NCBI GenBank assembly: GCA_955652075.1
Contig: CATPAS010000247.1
Coordinates: 1 to 6,375 of the forward strand
Direction: 5' to 3'
DNA length: 6,375 nt
Origin: an uncultured Gaiellaceae bacterium
GTDB taxonomy: Bacteria > Actinomycetota > Thermoleophilia > Gaiellales > Gaiellaceae
Below, piece by piece: positions 1 through 6,049 of the stretch (position 1 is the first letter of the stretch; every line of letters starts with the position of its first letter). The position numbers and the translations under genes are program-made. Under the pieces are notes generated by a model that worked only from the letters and a program-made list of their open reading frames with translations, was not told where the DNA came from and ran no database searches.

Positions 1-1208
1 CCCGAGCCGGTCGTGCCGGCGATCAGCAGGTGCGGCATCCGCGCGAGATCGGCCCAGACGGCGGTGCCCGAGATGTCCTTGCCGAGCCACACCGCGAGCG
101 GGCTGGCGGTCGCGGGCAGGTCGTCGAAGATGTCGCCGAGCGTGACGAGATTCGGTGAGAGGTTCGGGATCTCGACGCCGACGGCCTGCTTGCCGGGGAT
201 CGGCGCGAGGATGCGGATCTCCGTCGTGGCCAGCGCGTAGGAGAGATCGTCTTTCAATGCCGCCACCTTCGAGACCTTCGTCCCGGGGGCGAGCTGCAAT
301 TCGTAGCGCGTCACCCGGGGACCGGAGATCTGGCCGACGATCGTCGCGTCGATGCCGAAGTGCTTGAGGGTCTGGACGAGCGCGGCGGCGGTCCGCTCAG
401 CGACGTCCCCCGAGACCTCGCTCGCCGCCGAGGAGCGGCGGAGGATCCCTCGGTCGGGGAGCCGGTACTCCTCGTGCGTCTCGACCGTGCCGACGTCGAA
501 GAGGCTCGGCTGATCGGGGCCCTCCGTTGACACCGGATCGAGGAGCAGTGGTGGCTGCGTGTCGCCGATGACGTCTGGAAAGTCGTGGACGACGTCGACG
601 GGCGGCTCGTGGGCACGTAGTGGAATGACCGCCGCGGGCTCGACGTGCTCGACCGGCCGTGCGCGCCGGGCACGGCTGTGCGCCCGCCGGACGGCGTGAC
701 CCGAGCGGCGAACGAGCGCGCCGGCGGAAGCGCCGGAAAGCAGCAGCGTTCCGATCACGAGTGCGAGCACCCCGATGATCGTCGTTCCGGTCGCGCCGAC
801 GAGCAGGCCGAAAATCCCTTGTAGCCCGCGGCCGACCGCGCCGCCGTGCGTCGACCCGAGTGCCGCCAGCAGGCCGAAGCTCGTCACGGCCAGACCGGTC
901 CGGAACGGATTGACGTCGACGAGCCCGCTCCGCCCCACCATCAGGCCCCCGACGACCACGAATGCCACAGGCGCGACGTATGCGGCGGCTCCGATCGCCG
1001 CCGTGAAGCCGTCGGCGATCCAGCCGCCGACCATGCCGCCACTCCACCCGAGGTACAGCATCGATGCCAGGAAGAGGCCCAGCGCGACGAGCCCGAGCCC
1101 TATGAGCTCGGGGTGCTGCTGATTCTTCGCCTTCCCCTTGCGCCGCTTCGTGCGGACGCGCGCGGGCAGGCGCGGTCTGAGCGTGCGCTTCTTGCGGCGT
1201 CGCGCCAT
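1..1208 (-). CDS. ftsK: DNA translocase FtsK/SpoIIIE, N-terminal part (cut by window edge)
   Basis: FtsK is a membrane-anchored ATPase that pumps chromosomal DNA through the division septum. The 402 codons seen start at ATG 1208, and reading continues past position 1. The very basic N-terminus (residues 1-28) is followed by about four hydrophobic segments (roughly 34-54, 69-91, 102-119, 131-158), the usual FtsK membrane domain. A Pro/Val/Arg-rich linker (about 163-260) follows; it is short, so the whole protein should be SpoIIIE-sized rather than as long as E. coli FtsK. The motor alpha region then appears with GPRVTRYEL (296-304), APIPGKQAVGVEIPN (335-349), GKDISG (376-381) and MPHLLIAGTTGS (391-402). 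The last of these enters the Walker A loop, where the window ends. The 64-base gap upstream holds two hairpins and a GGAGG 27 bases from the ATG; there is no in-frame start closer to it. The family call is very secure; the start is likely. Confidence 0.96.
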   Translation of the reverse strand, partial: MARRRKKRTLRPRLPARVRTKRRKGKAKNQQHPELIGLGLVALGLFLASMLYLGWSGGMVGGWIADGFTAAIGAAAYVAPVAFVVVGGLMVGRSGLVDVNPFRTGLAVTSFGLLAALGSTHGGAVGRGLQGIFGLLVGATGTTIIGVLALVIGTLLLSGASAGALVRRSGHAVRRAHSRARRARPVEHVEPAAVIPLRAHEPPVDVVHDFPDVIGDTQPPLLLDPVSTEGPDQPSLFDVGTVETHEEYRLPDRGILRRSSAASEVSGDVAERTAAALVQTLKHFGIDATIVGQISGPRVTRYELQLAPGTKVSKVAALKDDLSYALATTEIRILAPIPGKQAVGVEIPNLSPNLVTLGDIFDDLPATASPLAVWLGKDISGTAVWADLARMPHLLIAGTTGS

Positions 1209-1220
1209 GCGGCCTGCTTC

Positions 1221-1240
1221 GCCGTAAACGGCTCGCCTCC
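1221..1240 (-). promoter_or_regulatory. Distant GGAGG and small hairpin in the ftsK leader
   Basis: On the minus strand, GGAGG (complement of 1236-1240) lies 27 bases before the ftsK ATG, too far for a standard ribosome binding site. Between them is a small inverted repeat, GCCGT-TT-ACGGC (1221-1232). Folding it would shorten the gap to about 15 bases. Closer to the ATG only a weak GCAGG is seen. A role in ftsK initiation is inference. Confidence 0.3.
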
Positions 1241-1243
1241 TAC

Positions 1244-1262
1244 GCGAAAGCGAAGCTTTCGC
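1244..1262 (-). other. Perfect 8-bp inverted repeat after the secreted-protein gene
   Basis: GCGAAAGC (1244-1251) and GCTTTCGC (1255-1262) are perfect inverted arms around a 3-base loop. In the minus-strand transcript the hairpin forms 10 bases after the TAA at 1273-1275 and ahead of ftsK. No U-tract follows it, so it is not a canonical intrinsic terminator. It could stabilise the upstream mRNA 3' end, weaken read-through, or be incidental. Confidence 0.45.
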
Positions 1263-1272
1263 TCGGCTGGGG

Positions 1273-2937
1273 TTACCAGCCGGCTGGCGGGATGATGTAG
1301 ACGCGAGCCGCGAGGGGCCCGAAGCTGTCGGCGAAGCCCTGATCATCTGCGCCGACGACCTGGCCGCCGCCGACCAAGACGGGAGAACGACCGCCGATCC
1401 CCGGCACGCCGATCTTGGCCTGCACGGTCGCGTCGGTGGTGTTCACGGCGATGACGTAGGTCGCTCCGTTGAGTGTTCGGGCCGAAACCCTGATTGCCGA
1501 GGCGTCGGAGGTGGCGGGTGCGATCGGAGAGAGCAGCGCCTGACTGAGCCCCTTGATCTCGCGGTTGGTGCGAGCGATCTCCGTCCCGATCGTCGTCGAC
1601 CAGTGGTTGGGGAAGTAGCCGATCGCGCCCGCGCCGCCCGCAACTGCGAGCCAGGCTTCGGCGCGCACGGTCGCAGGCGTCGGGTCGAGCTGCTTCTGGT
1701 CCTTGCACTGGTGCTCCATCGGCGCGACCTCGATCCACTGGAACGTCGGTTTCCCACCCGACGTCGTGCCGAGCTCGCGCTGGGCGTCCATGACGTCGCC
1801 GAACGCGGGACGGCACCAGACCTGCAACGGGTAGAGGTCGAAGCCGACGACGTCCGGGATCGACATCAGCGTCGGGTACATTCCCTTCCCTTGCGGGAGC
1901 GGGTTCGCGAGGCTGTAGAAGTGGTTCGTCAATGTGAGGAAGCTGATGCGGCCGGCCTGTGGCGCAGGGATGCTCTTGTCGAGCTCCTGGCGCGTGACGG
2001 TGCCTTGAAGGAACGCGTCCCACTCGTCCGGGTAGTACCAGCCGATCAAGCCGCGGCCGTCGGCGGTTGCGGCGTTGTTTGCATTCACGATCGAATACGC
2101 ACGGCCGTCGAGACGGGCTGAGAGCGTGCTGTCGTCCGTGCTGCAGCCATCGCCCATGAAGAGGTTGATCCCGTCGTTGATGTTGCTGTCGAACCCGTCG
2201 GAGCACTGTGCCCACACTGCGGTCGGGAAGAACGCGCGGTTGTCGACCACGATCTGGCTGCCGTTCGTCGAGGCGACGCTGCGGGCCGGCATTCCCTGAG
2301 TCGTGATCGTCACCGTCGTCGTCTGAGCGCGGTTCCACTCGTCGATCGCATGGAGATAGACCTGGTACGTCGTGCCGAACTCGAGCCCCGTCAGGACGCT
2401 CTCGTGCTGGACGAGGCTGTCACCGCTCGGCTGTCCCCAGATCGTCGGCGCGTCGAGGCCGTAGGCCGCCTGCGTCTGAGCTGGCACGTTCGTCTTCCAC
2501 GTGATGCGTGCGCTCGAAGAATCGAGGGACGCGACCTGCGCGTCGGAGATCGCAAGCGGCTCGAGCGGTGGGGGCGGCGACTCTGCCACCGAGCGGCTCT
2601 GCTGGGGCATGAGCACTGCAGCCCCCGGCGCGCGCTTGGCGGCGGGCTTGCTCGCGGCGAGGCGGACCTGCACGTCGGGCGTCTGTTTCGTCGGGACGCG
2701 TGTGAAGGGACGGACGCGCGGCGACACGTTGGCGATGGGCGTTGCGGCGACCGGGCGATTCAGCCCCGGCACTCGCACGAGCTTGGGCGCAGGGAAGTCG
2801 GCGGGCTGAGGGCCAGAAGCGAATGCAGCTGCCGGCACAGGGTGGGTCCGCTGGATCACCAGAGCGATCCAGATCCCGCCGAGCGCTGTCAGCGCGAGGA
2901 TGAGTGTGCGCAGCCGCAATTCTCCACTGGATGGCAT
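1273..2937 (-). CDS. Secreted or membrane-anchored protein: FN3 domain plus glycoside-hydrolase-like barrel
   Basis: The 554-residue product starts with a short basic stretch and a hydrophobic segment (residues 11-28), a signal peptide or membrane anchor. A low-complexity Pro/Ala/Arg linker runs to about 125. A fibronectin type III-like domain follows (about 128-215), with ITWKTN (145-150) and LTGLEFGTTYQVYLHA (182-197). From about 225 to 470 the pattern suits a TIM-barrel hydrolase: GLIGWYYPDEWD (296-307) carries an Asp-Glu pair at a typical acid/base site, VVGFDLYP (363-370) is a strand end, and TFQWIEV (398-404) offers Glu403 as a possible nucleophile. Four cysteines (245, 265, 375, 411) could form disulfides outside the cell. 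The C-terminus (about 478-552) resembles a small beta-sandwich. ATG 2937 has no good ribosome binding site, so the start is moderately sure. It begins 35 bases after the LigB-like gene. The substrate is unknown; the enzyme class is inference, and a non-catalytic role is possible. Confidence 0.72.
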   Translation of the reverse strand: MPSSGELRLRTLILALTALGGIWIALVIQRTHPVPAAAFASGPQPADFPAPKLVRVPGLNRPVAATPIANVSPRVRPFTRVPTKQTPDVQVRLAASKPAAKRAPGAAVLMPQQSRSVAESPPPPLEPLAISDAQVASLDSSSARITWKTNVPAQTQAAYGLDAPTIWGQPSGDSLVQHESVLTGLEFGTTYQVYLHAIDEWNRAQTTTVTITTQGMPARSVASTNGSQIVVDNRAFFPTAVWAQCSDGFDSNINDGINLFMGDGCSTDDSTLSARLDGRAYSIVNANNAATADGRGLIGWYYPDEWDAFLQGTVTRQELDKSIPAPQAGRISFLTLTNHFYSLANPLPQGKGMYPTLMSIPDVVGFDLYPLQVWCRPAFGDVMDAQRELGTTSGGKPTFQWIEVAPMEHQCKDQKQLDPTPATVRAEAWLAVAGGAGAIGYFPNHWSTTIGTEIARTNREIKGLSQALLSPIAPATSDASAIRVSARTLNGATYVIAVNTTDATVQAKIGVPGIGGRSPVLVGGGQVVGADDQGFADSFGPLAARVYIIPPAGW

Positions 2938-2972
2938 TACCAGGACGATTTCGGCCTGGGAAGCCCCCGTCT

Positions 2973-3782
2973 TTAATTAGGCGCATACGCGGCACAAAGC
3001 ATCCCGAAATAGGTTGATGCTTCGTAAGAGAGAAAGTCTCCGCGCCAGCCGGTGCCGAGCGCCCCGTGGAGCATCGCGAGCTGCCACCAGCTGTCGGCCT
3101 TGGCGGCCTCCACGAAGGCGGGGTCGAGCTCCAGGAGCCCGTTCAGGCGGTGCTCCTGGACGAGGCGGACCATCTGCTCGTCATAGGCTGCGGCAGCCGG
3201 ATCGAAGCCGTAGGGCCCCTCCGGGTCGTGGGCGTGCCCGTGATCGGCGCTGGCGATCAGGGCGACGCGCTTACCGGATCCTGCGGCGGCCCGCGCGAGC
3301 GCCCGTCCGGCGCGGACGTGCTCCTCGATCGGACGGTCGCGTGCCGGGCTGACCACGACCGTGGGCACCTGTGGATCCGAGCGGCCGCCCATGAACCAGA
3401 GGGGGATGAGGACGCCCCAGTCCATCGGCGCGGTCGCCGCTCCCGGGTCGTTTGCCCCGAAGCTCGCTCCAACGACGGGAAGACCGTCGTCGTTCAGGGC
3501 CGCGATCGCCCGCGTCGCAAGCTCCACGTCCACCCGGCAGGACAGCGTCACTTCGGGCGCGTCGAACTCCGTCAGCGATCCAGACAGGATGCCTGCGAGG
3601 ACGACGGCGAAGTGGCCCTGGACGTGCACGTTGTGCGGCGAGAGCACGATGGTCGCCTCCGGCGCCGCCGCGTCGAAGCGCCGCCCGAGCTCGGCGAGCG
3701 CTTCGTGGGTCTTCTCCGCACCCGGAACCGGCGCCTCGGGCAGCGTGCCGTGCGGCGCGATCGCCGCGAAGACGAGACTCAC
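2973..3782 (-). CDS. LigB-type protein (class III extradiol dioxygenase / MEMO fold)
   Basis: This 269-residue protein matches the catalytic-subunit-B fold of class III extradiol ring-cleaving dioxygenases, which open catechol-type rings using Fe(II); the fold also includes MEMO-like proteins without that activity. Visible signatures are APHG (9-12, His11), LSPHNVHV (47-54, His50 and His53), a DHG-like motif reading MDWGVLIPLWFMGG (120-133), ASADHGHAH (177-185) and LSYEASTYFG (251-260). By analogy with LigB, His11, His50 and Glu253 would be the metal ligands, and a histidine of 181-185 a catalytic residue. The histidine usual in the middle motif is Trp122 here, which could alter or abolish dioxygenase chemistry. 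The GTG start at 3782 overlaps the nucleoside hydrolase stop as GTGA and has no Shine-Dalgarno sequence, so translation is probably coupled. Family membership is secure; substrate and activity are unknown. A ring-cleaving role would not obviously fit the adjoining nucleoside genes. Confidence 0.85.
   Translation of the reverse strand: MSLVFAAIAPHGTLPEAPVPGAEKTHEALAELGRRFDAAAPEATIVLSPHNVHVQGHFAVVLAGILSGSLTEFDAPEVTLSCRVDVELATRAIAALNDDGLPVVGASFGANDPGAATAPMDWGVLIPLWFMGGRSDPQVPTVVVSPARDRPIEEHVRAGRALARAAAGSGKRVALIASADHGHAHDPEGPYGFDPAAAAYDEQMVRLVQEHRLNGLLELDPAFVEAAKADSWWQLAMLHGALGTGWRGDFLSYEASTYFGMLCAAYAPN
3779..3782 (-). promoter_or_regulatory. GTGA stop/start overlap, hydrolase to LigB-like gene
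   Basis: The GTG start of the LigB-like gene shares bases with the TGA stop of the nucleoside hydrolase. The 20 bases upstream of this GTG contain no Shine-Dalgarno match. This is the standard arrangement for termination-reinitiation coupling and fixes both gene ends. Confidence 0.8.
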
Positions 3783-4699
3783 TCGAACGAGTTGATGCGT
3801 TCGACCAGCAGCTCGAGGAAGCCGTCGGAGTCGACCTCGACCCCGACATGCGCATTGGGCTCACGGTCCGTTCTCTGCCAGAGGTCCACCACCGTCCGGC
3901 CGCGGCAGAGCTCGGACTCGGTGTCGATCTCCACGTTGCGCTCGAGCGTGTCGACGAGATCGGGATTGAGGACGTGCGCTACGGCGAGCGCATCGTGGAT
4001 CGGCGAGCCGTCGAAGTTGTAGACGGTGCGGTGGAAGGTGTCGTAGAAGCGCAGCAATTCGGTGACCATCTCCCCCACTCGTCCGGTGAGCCGACCGATG
4101 TGCGCCTGCGTGAAGAGTGCTTTGTGCGTGACGTCGAGGCCGATCATCGTCACGTCGATGTCGCTCGCGAAGACGCGCGCCGCAGCCTCGGGATCGCACC
4201 AGATGTTGAACTCGGCGGCCGGCGTCACGTTTCCTTCGGCGATCGCGCCGCCCATCAGGACTATCCGCTCGGGGCGTGCATCGGGATGCAGCGCGAGCAA
4301 GAGCGCGACGTTCGTCAGCGGTCCGGTCGGGATTAGCGTCAACGGACGCTCGGAGGCACGGATCTTCTCCGCGAGGAAGTCGACGGCGTGCTGTGCGACC
4401 GGCTGCTTCTGGGGCGGCGGGAGATCGGGGCCGTCGAGACCCGTCTCGCCGTGGACGTACGCCGCGACGAACTGTTCACGCACGAGCGGCCGGTCCGCGC
4501 CGGCGGCGACGGGGACGTCGGGGTGGCCGGCGAACTCGAGCACCCGGATCGCGTTCGCCGTCGTCTTGTCGAGCGTCTGGTTTCCCGCAACCGAGGTGAC
4601 GCCCAGGAGCTCCACCTCGGGCGAGGCCAGCGCGAGCAGCAGCGCGATCGCGTCGTCGTGCCCGGGATCGCAGTCGATGAGGATCGGCGTCGGGCTCAC
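3779..4699 (-). CDS. Inosine/uridine-preferring nucleoside hydrolase
   Basis: The enzyme hydrolyses the N-glycosidic bond of ribonucleosides to give free base and ribose, using a bound Ca2+. From GTG 4699 it is 306 residues, the family's normal length. DCDPGHDD (9-16) is the hallmark Asp cluster; Asp11 and Asp16 match Ca2+ ligands and Asp15 the catalytic base. Further signatures are AGNQTLDKTTANA (38-50), VHGETGLDG (82-90), PTGPLTN (124-130), MGGA (149-152), EFNIWCDPEAA (163-173, Asn165 in the ribose site) and SPIHDALAVAH (232-242, His235 and Asp236). The HDA form is that of group I enzymes, which use His as general acid for the leaving base. An ATG 29 codons upstream (4786) is rejected because the extra residues are basic low-complexity sequence lying inside the ribokinase gene, while GTG 4699 forms a GTGA overlap with its stop. 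With that ribokinase it makes a two-step nucleoside salvage route. Preference among purine and pyrimidine nucleosides cannot be read from the sequence. Confidence 0.94.
   Translation of the reverse strand: MSPTPILIDCDPGHDDAIALLLALASPEVELLGVTSVAGNQTLDKTTANAIRVLEFAGHPDVPVAAGADRPLVREQFVAAYVHGETGLDGPDLPPPQKQPVAQHAVDFLAEKIRASERPLTLIPTGPLTNVALLLALHPDARPERIVLMGGAIAEGNVTPAAEFNIWCDPEAAARVFASDIDVTMIGLDVTHKALFTQAHIGRLTGRVGEMVTELLRFYDTFHRTVYNFDGSPIHDALAVAHVLNPDLVDTLERNVEIDTESELCRGRTVVDLWQRTDREPNAHVGVEVDSDGFLELLVERINSFE
4696..4699 (-). promoter_or_regulatory. GTGA stop/start overlap, ribokinase to nucleoside hydrolase
   Basis: The hydrolase GTG start overlaps the ribokinase TGA stop. No purine-rich Shine-Dalgarno sequence precedes the GTG. 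This suggests coupled translation, giving linked amounts of the two enzymes that act in sequence on nucleosides. Confidence 0.8.
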
Positions 4700-5505
4700 G
4701 CGCGGAGTATCGCGTCTACCTCGTCTGCGGTCGGCAGTGACGGTTGCGCGCCAAAAGATGAAGCTGCAAGGGCGCCTGCCGCGCACGCGCGGCGCAGCGC
4801 TTCCTCGGGCTGGCGGCCTTCGAGGAGCGAGACGACGAGGCAGGCCGTGAAGGCGTCACCCGCGGCAGTCCCATCCACGGCCTGCACGAGCGGGGGCCGG
4901 GCGCGCGCGATCTCCGTTCCGTGCTCGAGCAGAACGGCGCCCTCCTCACCCATCGTCACGGCCAGCAGCGGCTGCCGGCCGACAACCTCGGCCTCGTAAC
5001 GGTTCACGACGACGAGCTCGGCTTCCACGACCAACGGCCTCGCCGGCGCGGCGTTCACGCACAACCACTTTGCCTGCGCCCGGGCCTCCTTGACAGCGTC
5101 GTCCGGGATCTCGAGTTGGCAGAGGACGTTTCCGTCCACTGCGAAGCCGCCGACATGAGCATTGGCGCCGGGAACGACGACGATGACGTTCTCACCGTCC
5201 TCGGCGACGAGGATGATCGCGACGCCCGTGGGCGCGTCGACCTCGCGCGCGTCGAGCTGGACTCCTGCGGCACGGAGCCAGGCGAGCGCCTCCTCGGCGA
5301 TCGGATCCCTACCGACGGCCCCGACCAGCCGCACCTTCGCACCGAGCCGCGCGGCAGCGACCGCCTGGTTCGCGCCCTTTCCGCCCGGTACCCGTTCCAG
5401 GGTGCCGCCGCTCAGCGTCTCGCCGGGCCGGGGTAGGCGTTCGACTCTCGTGACAAGGTCGAGGTTGATCGACCCGACAACGGTGAGGCTCGTGTCAGGC
5501 AGCAA
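4696..5505 (-). CDS. rbsK: Ribokinase (PfkB family), compact form
   Basis: Ribokinase phosphorylates ribose to ribose 5-phosphate with ATP; here the ribose probably comes from the nucleoside hydrolase encoded next. N-terminal GSINLDLV (11-18), PGETLSGG (27-34) and PGGKGANQAVAAARLGA (40-56) are the first PfkB signature and sugar-binding residues. LCQLEIP (128-134) is ribokinase-typical, NRYE (168-171) is the NxxE motif tied to Mg2+/phosphate, and VTMG (183-186) with GTAAGDAFT (212-220, Asp217 as catalytic base) form the ATP site and anion hole. At 269 residues it is about 40 shorter than E. coli RbsK (309). Most of the loss lies between NxxE and VTMG, where an alpha helix usually sits, with a smaller loss before NxxE. 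All catalytic motifs are in frame, so this looks like a natural compact form, not a frameshift. The start is TTG 5505, inside the previous gene's end, with GGAGG (5521-5525) at an unusually long 15-base spacing; no ATG or GTG is nearby. Another PfkB sugar kinase is the alternative. Confidence 0.88.
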   Translation of the reverse strand: MLPDTSLTVVGSINLDLVTRVERLPRPGETLSGGTLERVPGGKGANQAVAAARLGAKVRLVGAVGRDPIAEEALAWLRAAGVQLDAREVDAPTGVAIILVAEDGENVIVVVPGANAHVGGFAVDGNVLCQLEIPDDAVKEARAQAKWLCVNAAPARPLVVEAELVVVNRYEAEVVGRQPLLAVTMGEEGAVLLEHGTEIARARPPLVQAVDGTAAGDAFTACLVVSLLEGRQPEEALRRACAAGALAASSFGAQPSLPTADEVDAILRA

Positions 5506-6049
5506 GTGCGCGCAGGTCGGCCTCCGCGCGCTCGAGGTTCTCGCGCAGATCGAAGAGGCCGGCCCAGAGCGAGGAGCGGTCCGGCACCGAGTCGATGCGG
5601 GCCATGTCGGCGAGGCCTTGCAACGCCCGCACGAGGACGGCGAGCTCGAGGTACGCCTGCGCGACGCGCGTCGGGTTCGCGCCGACGCCGGCGCGCTTCA
5701 AGACGGGCTCCCATTCGAGCAGCTCGCCTGCGCCCGGCCCGCCGTACCACGATCGGCCTTCGGCGCGGTCTGATTCGAGCTCGAGCAAGTAGCGGTCGAG
5801 CGGATGGTCAAGCCCTGCGAGCGCGGTCTCCGCGCGATCCGCCGCGTGCCTGAGCGCTGCGTCACGCGCACCCGCCGTCGAGGGATAGGCATCGCCGCGC
5901 GCCCAGCGCTCGAGCAGGCGGCAGAAGGCGAGCGCTGCCGCCTCGCAGGCGCCGAGCTGGCCCACGAGGCGTCGGGCTGTCGTCCACTCCGCCGCGTGGT
6001 CCTCCAGCACGTCGGCCCAGCCGGGCTCTCTGGCTCTGATCGTGGACAT
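5495..6049 (-). CDS. Conserved-looking helical protein of unknown function
   Basis: I do not recognise this 184-residue protein. It has no signal peptide, membrane segment or enzyme motif that I can name. It is rich in Ala, Leu, Arg and Glu and looks almost wholly alpha-helical, with an aromatic, glycine-rich break at WYGGPGAGELLEWEP (101-115) and a charged heptad-like C-terminal helix (about 162-182). Two cysteines (35, 43) lie near the N-terminus. The reading is supported as a real gene: ATG 6049 follows the RNase J stop with no gap, has a good ribosome binding site, and the 3' end overlaps the ribokinase start by 11 bases. The position suggests co-expression with RNase J and the nucleoside genes; a link to either RNA turnover or salvage would be guesswork. 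Confidence 0.75.
   Translation of the reverse strand: MSTIRAREPGWADVLEDHAAEWTTARRLVGQLGACEAAALAFCRLLERWARGDAYPSTAGARDAALRHAADRAETALAGLDHPLDRYLLELESDRAEGRSWYGGPGAGELLEWEPVLKRAGVGANPTRVAQAYLELAVLVRALQGLADMARIDSVPDRSSLWAGLFDLRENLERAEADLRALAA

Noticed and set aside
397..1047. Minus-strand open frame of 216 codons inside ftsK
   Set aside because: It is another frame of ftsK, almost pure Arg/Ala/Gly low complexity, while the ftsK frame shows conserved motifs throughout.
1244..1262. Intrinsic transcription terminator before ftsK
   Set aside because: The stem is perfect but no run of U follows it on the transcribed strand; it is listed only as an inverted repeat.
2940..2959. Small CCAGG/CCTGG stem with a 10-base loop just before the secreted-protein start
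   Set aside because: Five base pairs with a long loop are expected by chance in such GC-rich DNA, and nothing else supports a regulatory role.
3066..4022. Long open frame of 318 codons on the plus strand
   Set aside because: It lies antisense to the LigB-like and nucleoside hydrolase genes, has an Arg/Gly/Val-biased composition without any motif, and reflects the GC-rich codon pattern of the opposite strand. The same holds for plus-strand frames at 3452-4336, 4062-4850 and 2350-2976.
4700..4786. Upstream ATG extension of the nucleoside hydrolase
   Set aside because: The 29 added residues are basic and unlike any family N-terminus, lie within ribokinase coding sequence, and the GTG at 4699 gives the normal family length and a GTGA overlap.
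4966..5005. Frameshift as the cause of the short ribokinase
   Set aside because: Both sides of the shortened region carry expected motifs (NRYE and VTMG) in the same frame with too few bases between them to encode the missing helix, so it is a true in-frame absence.
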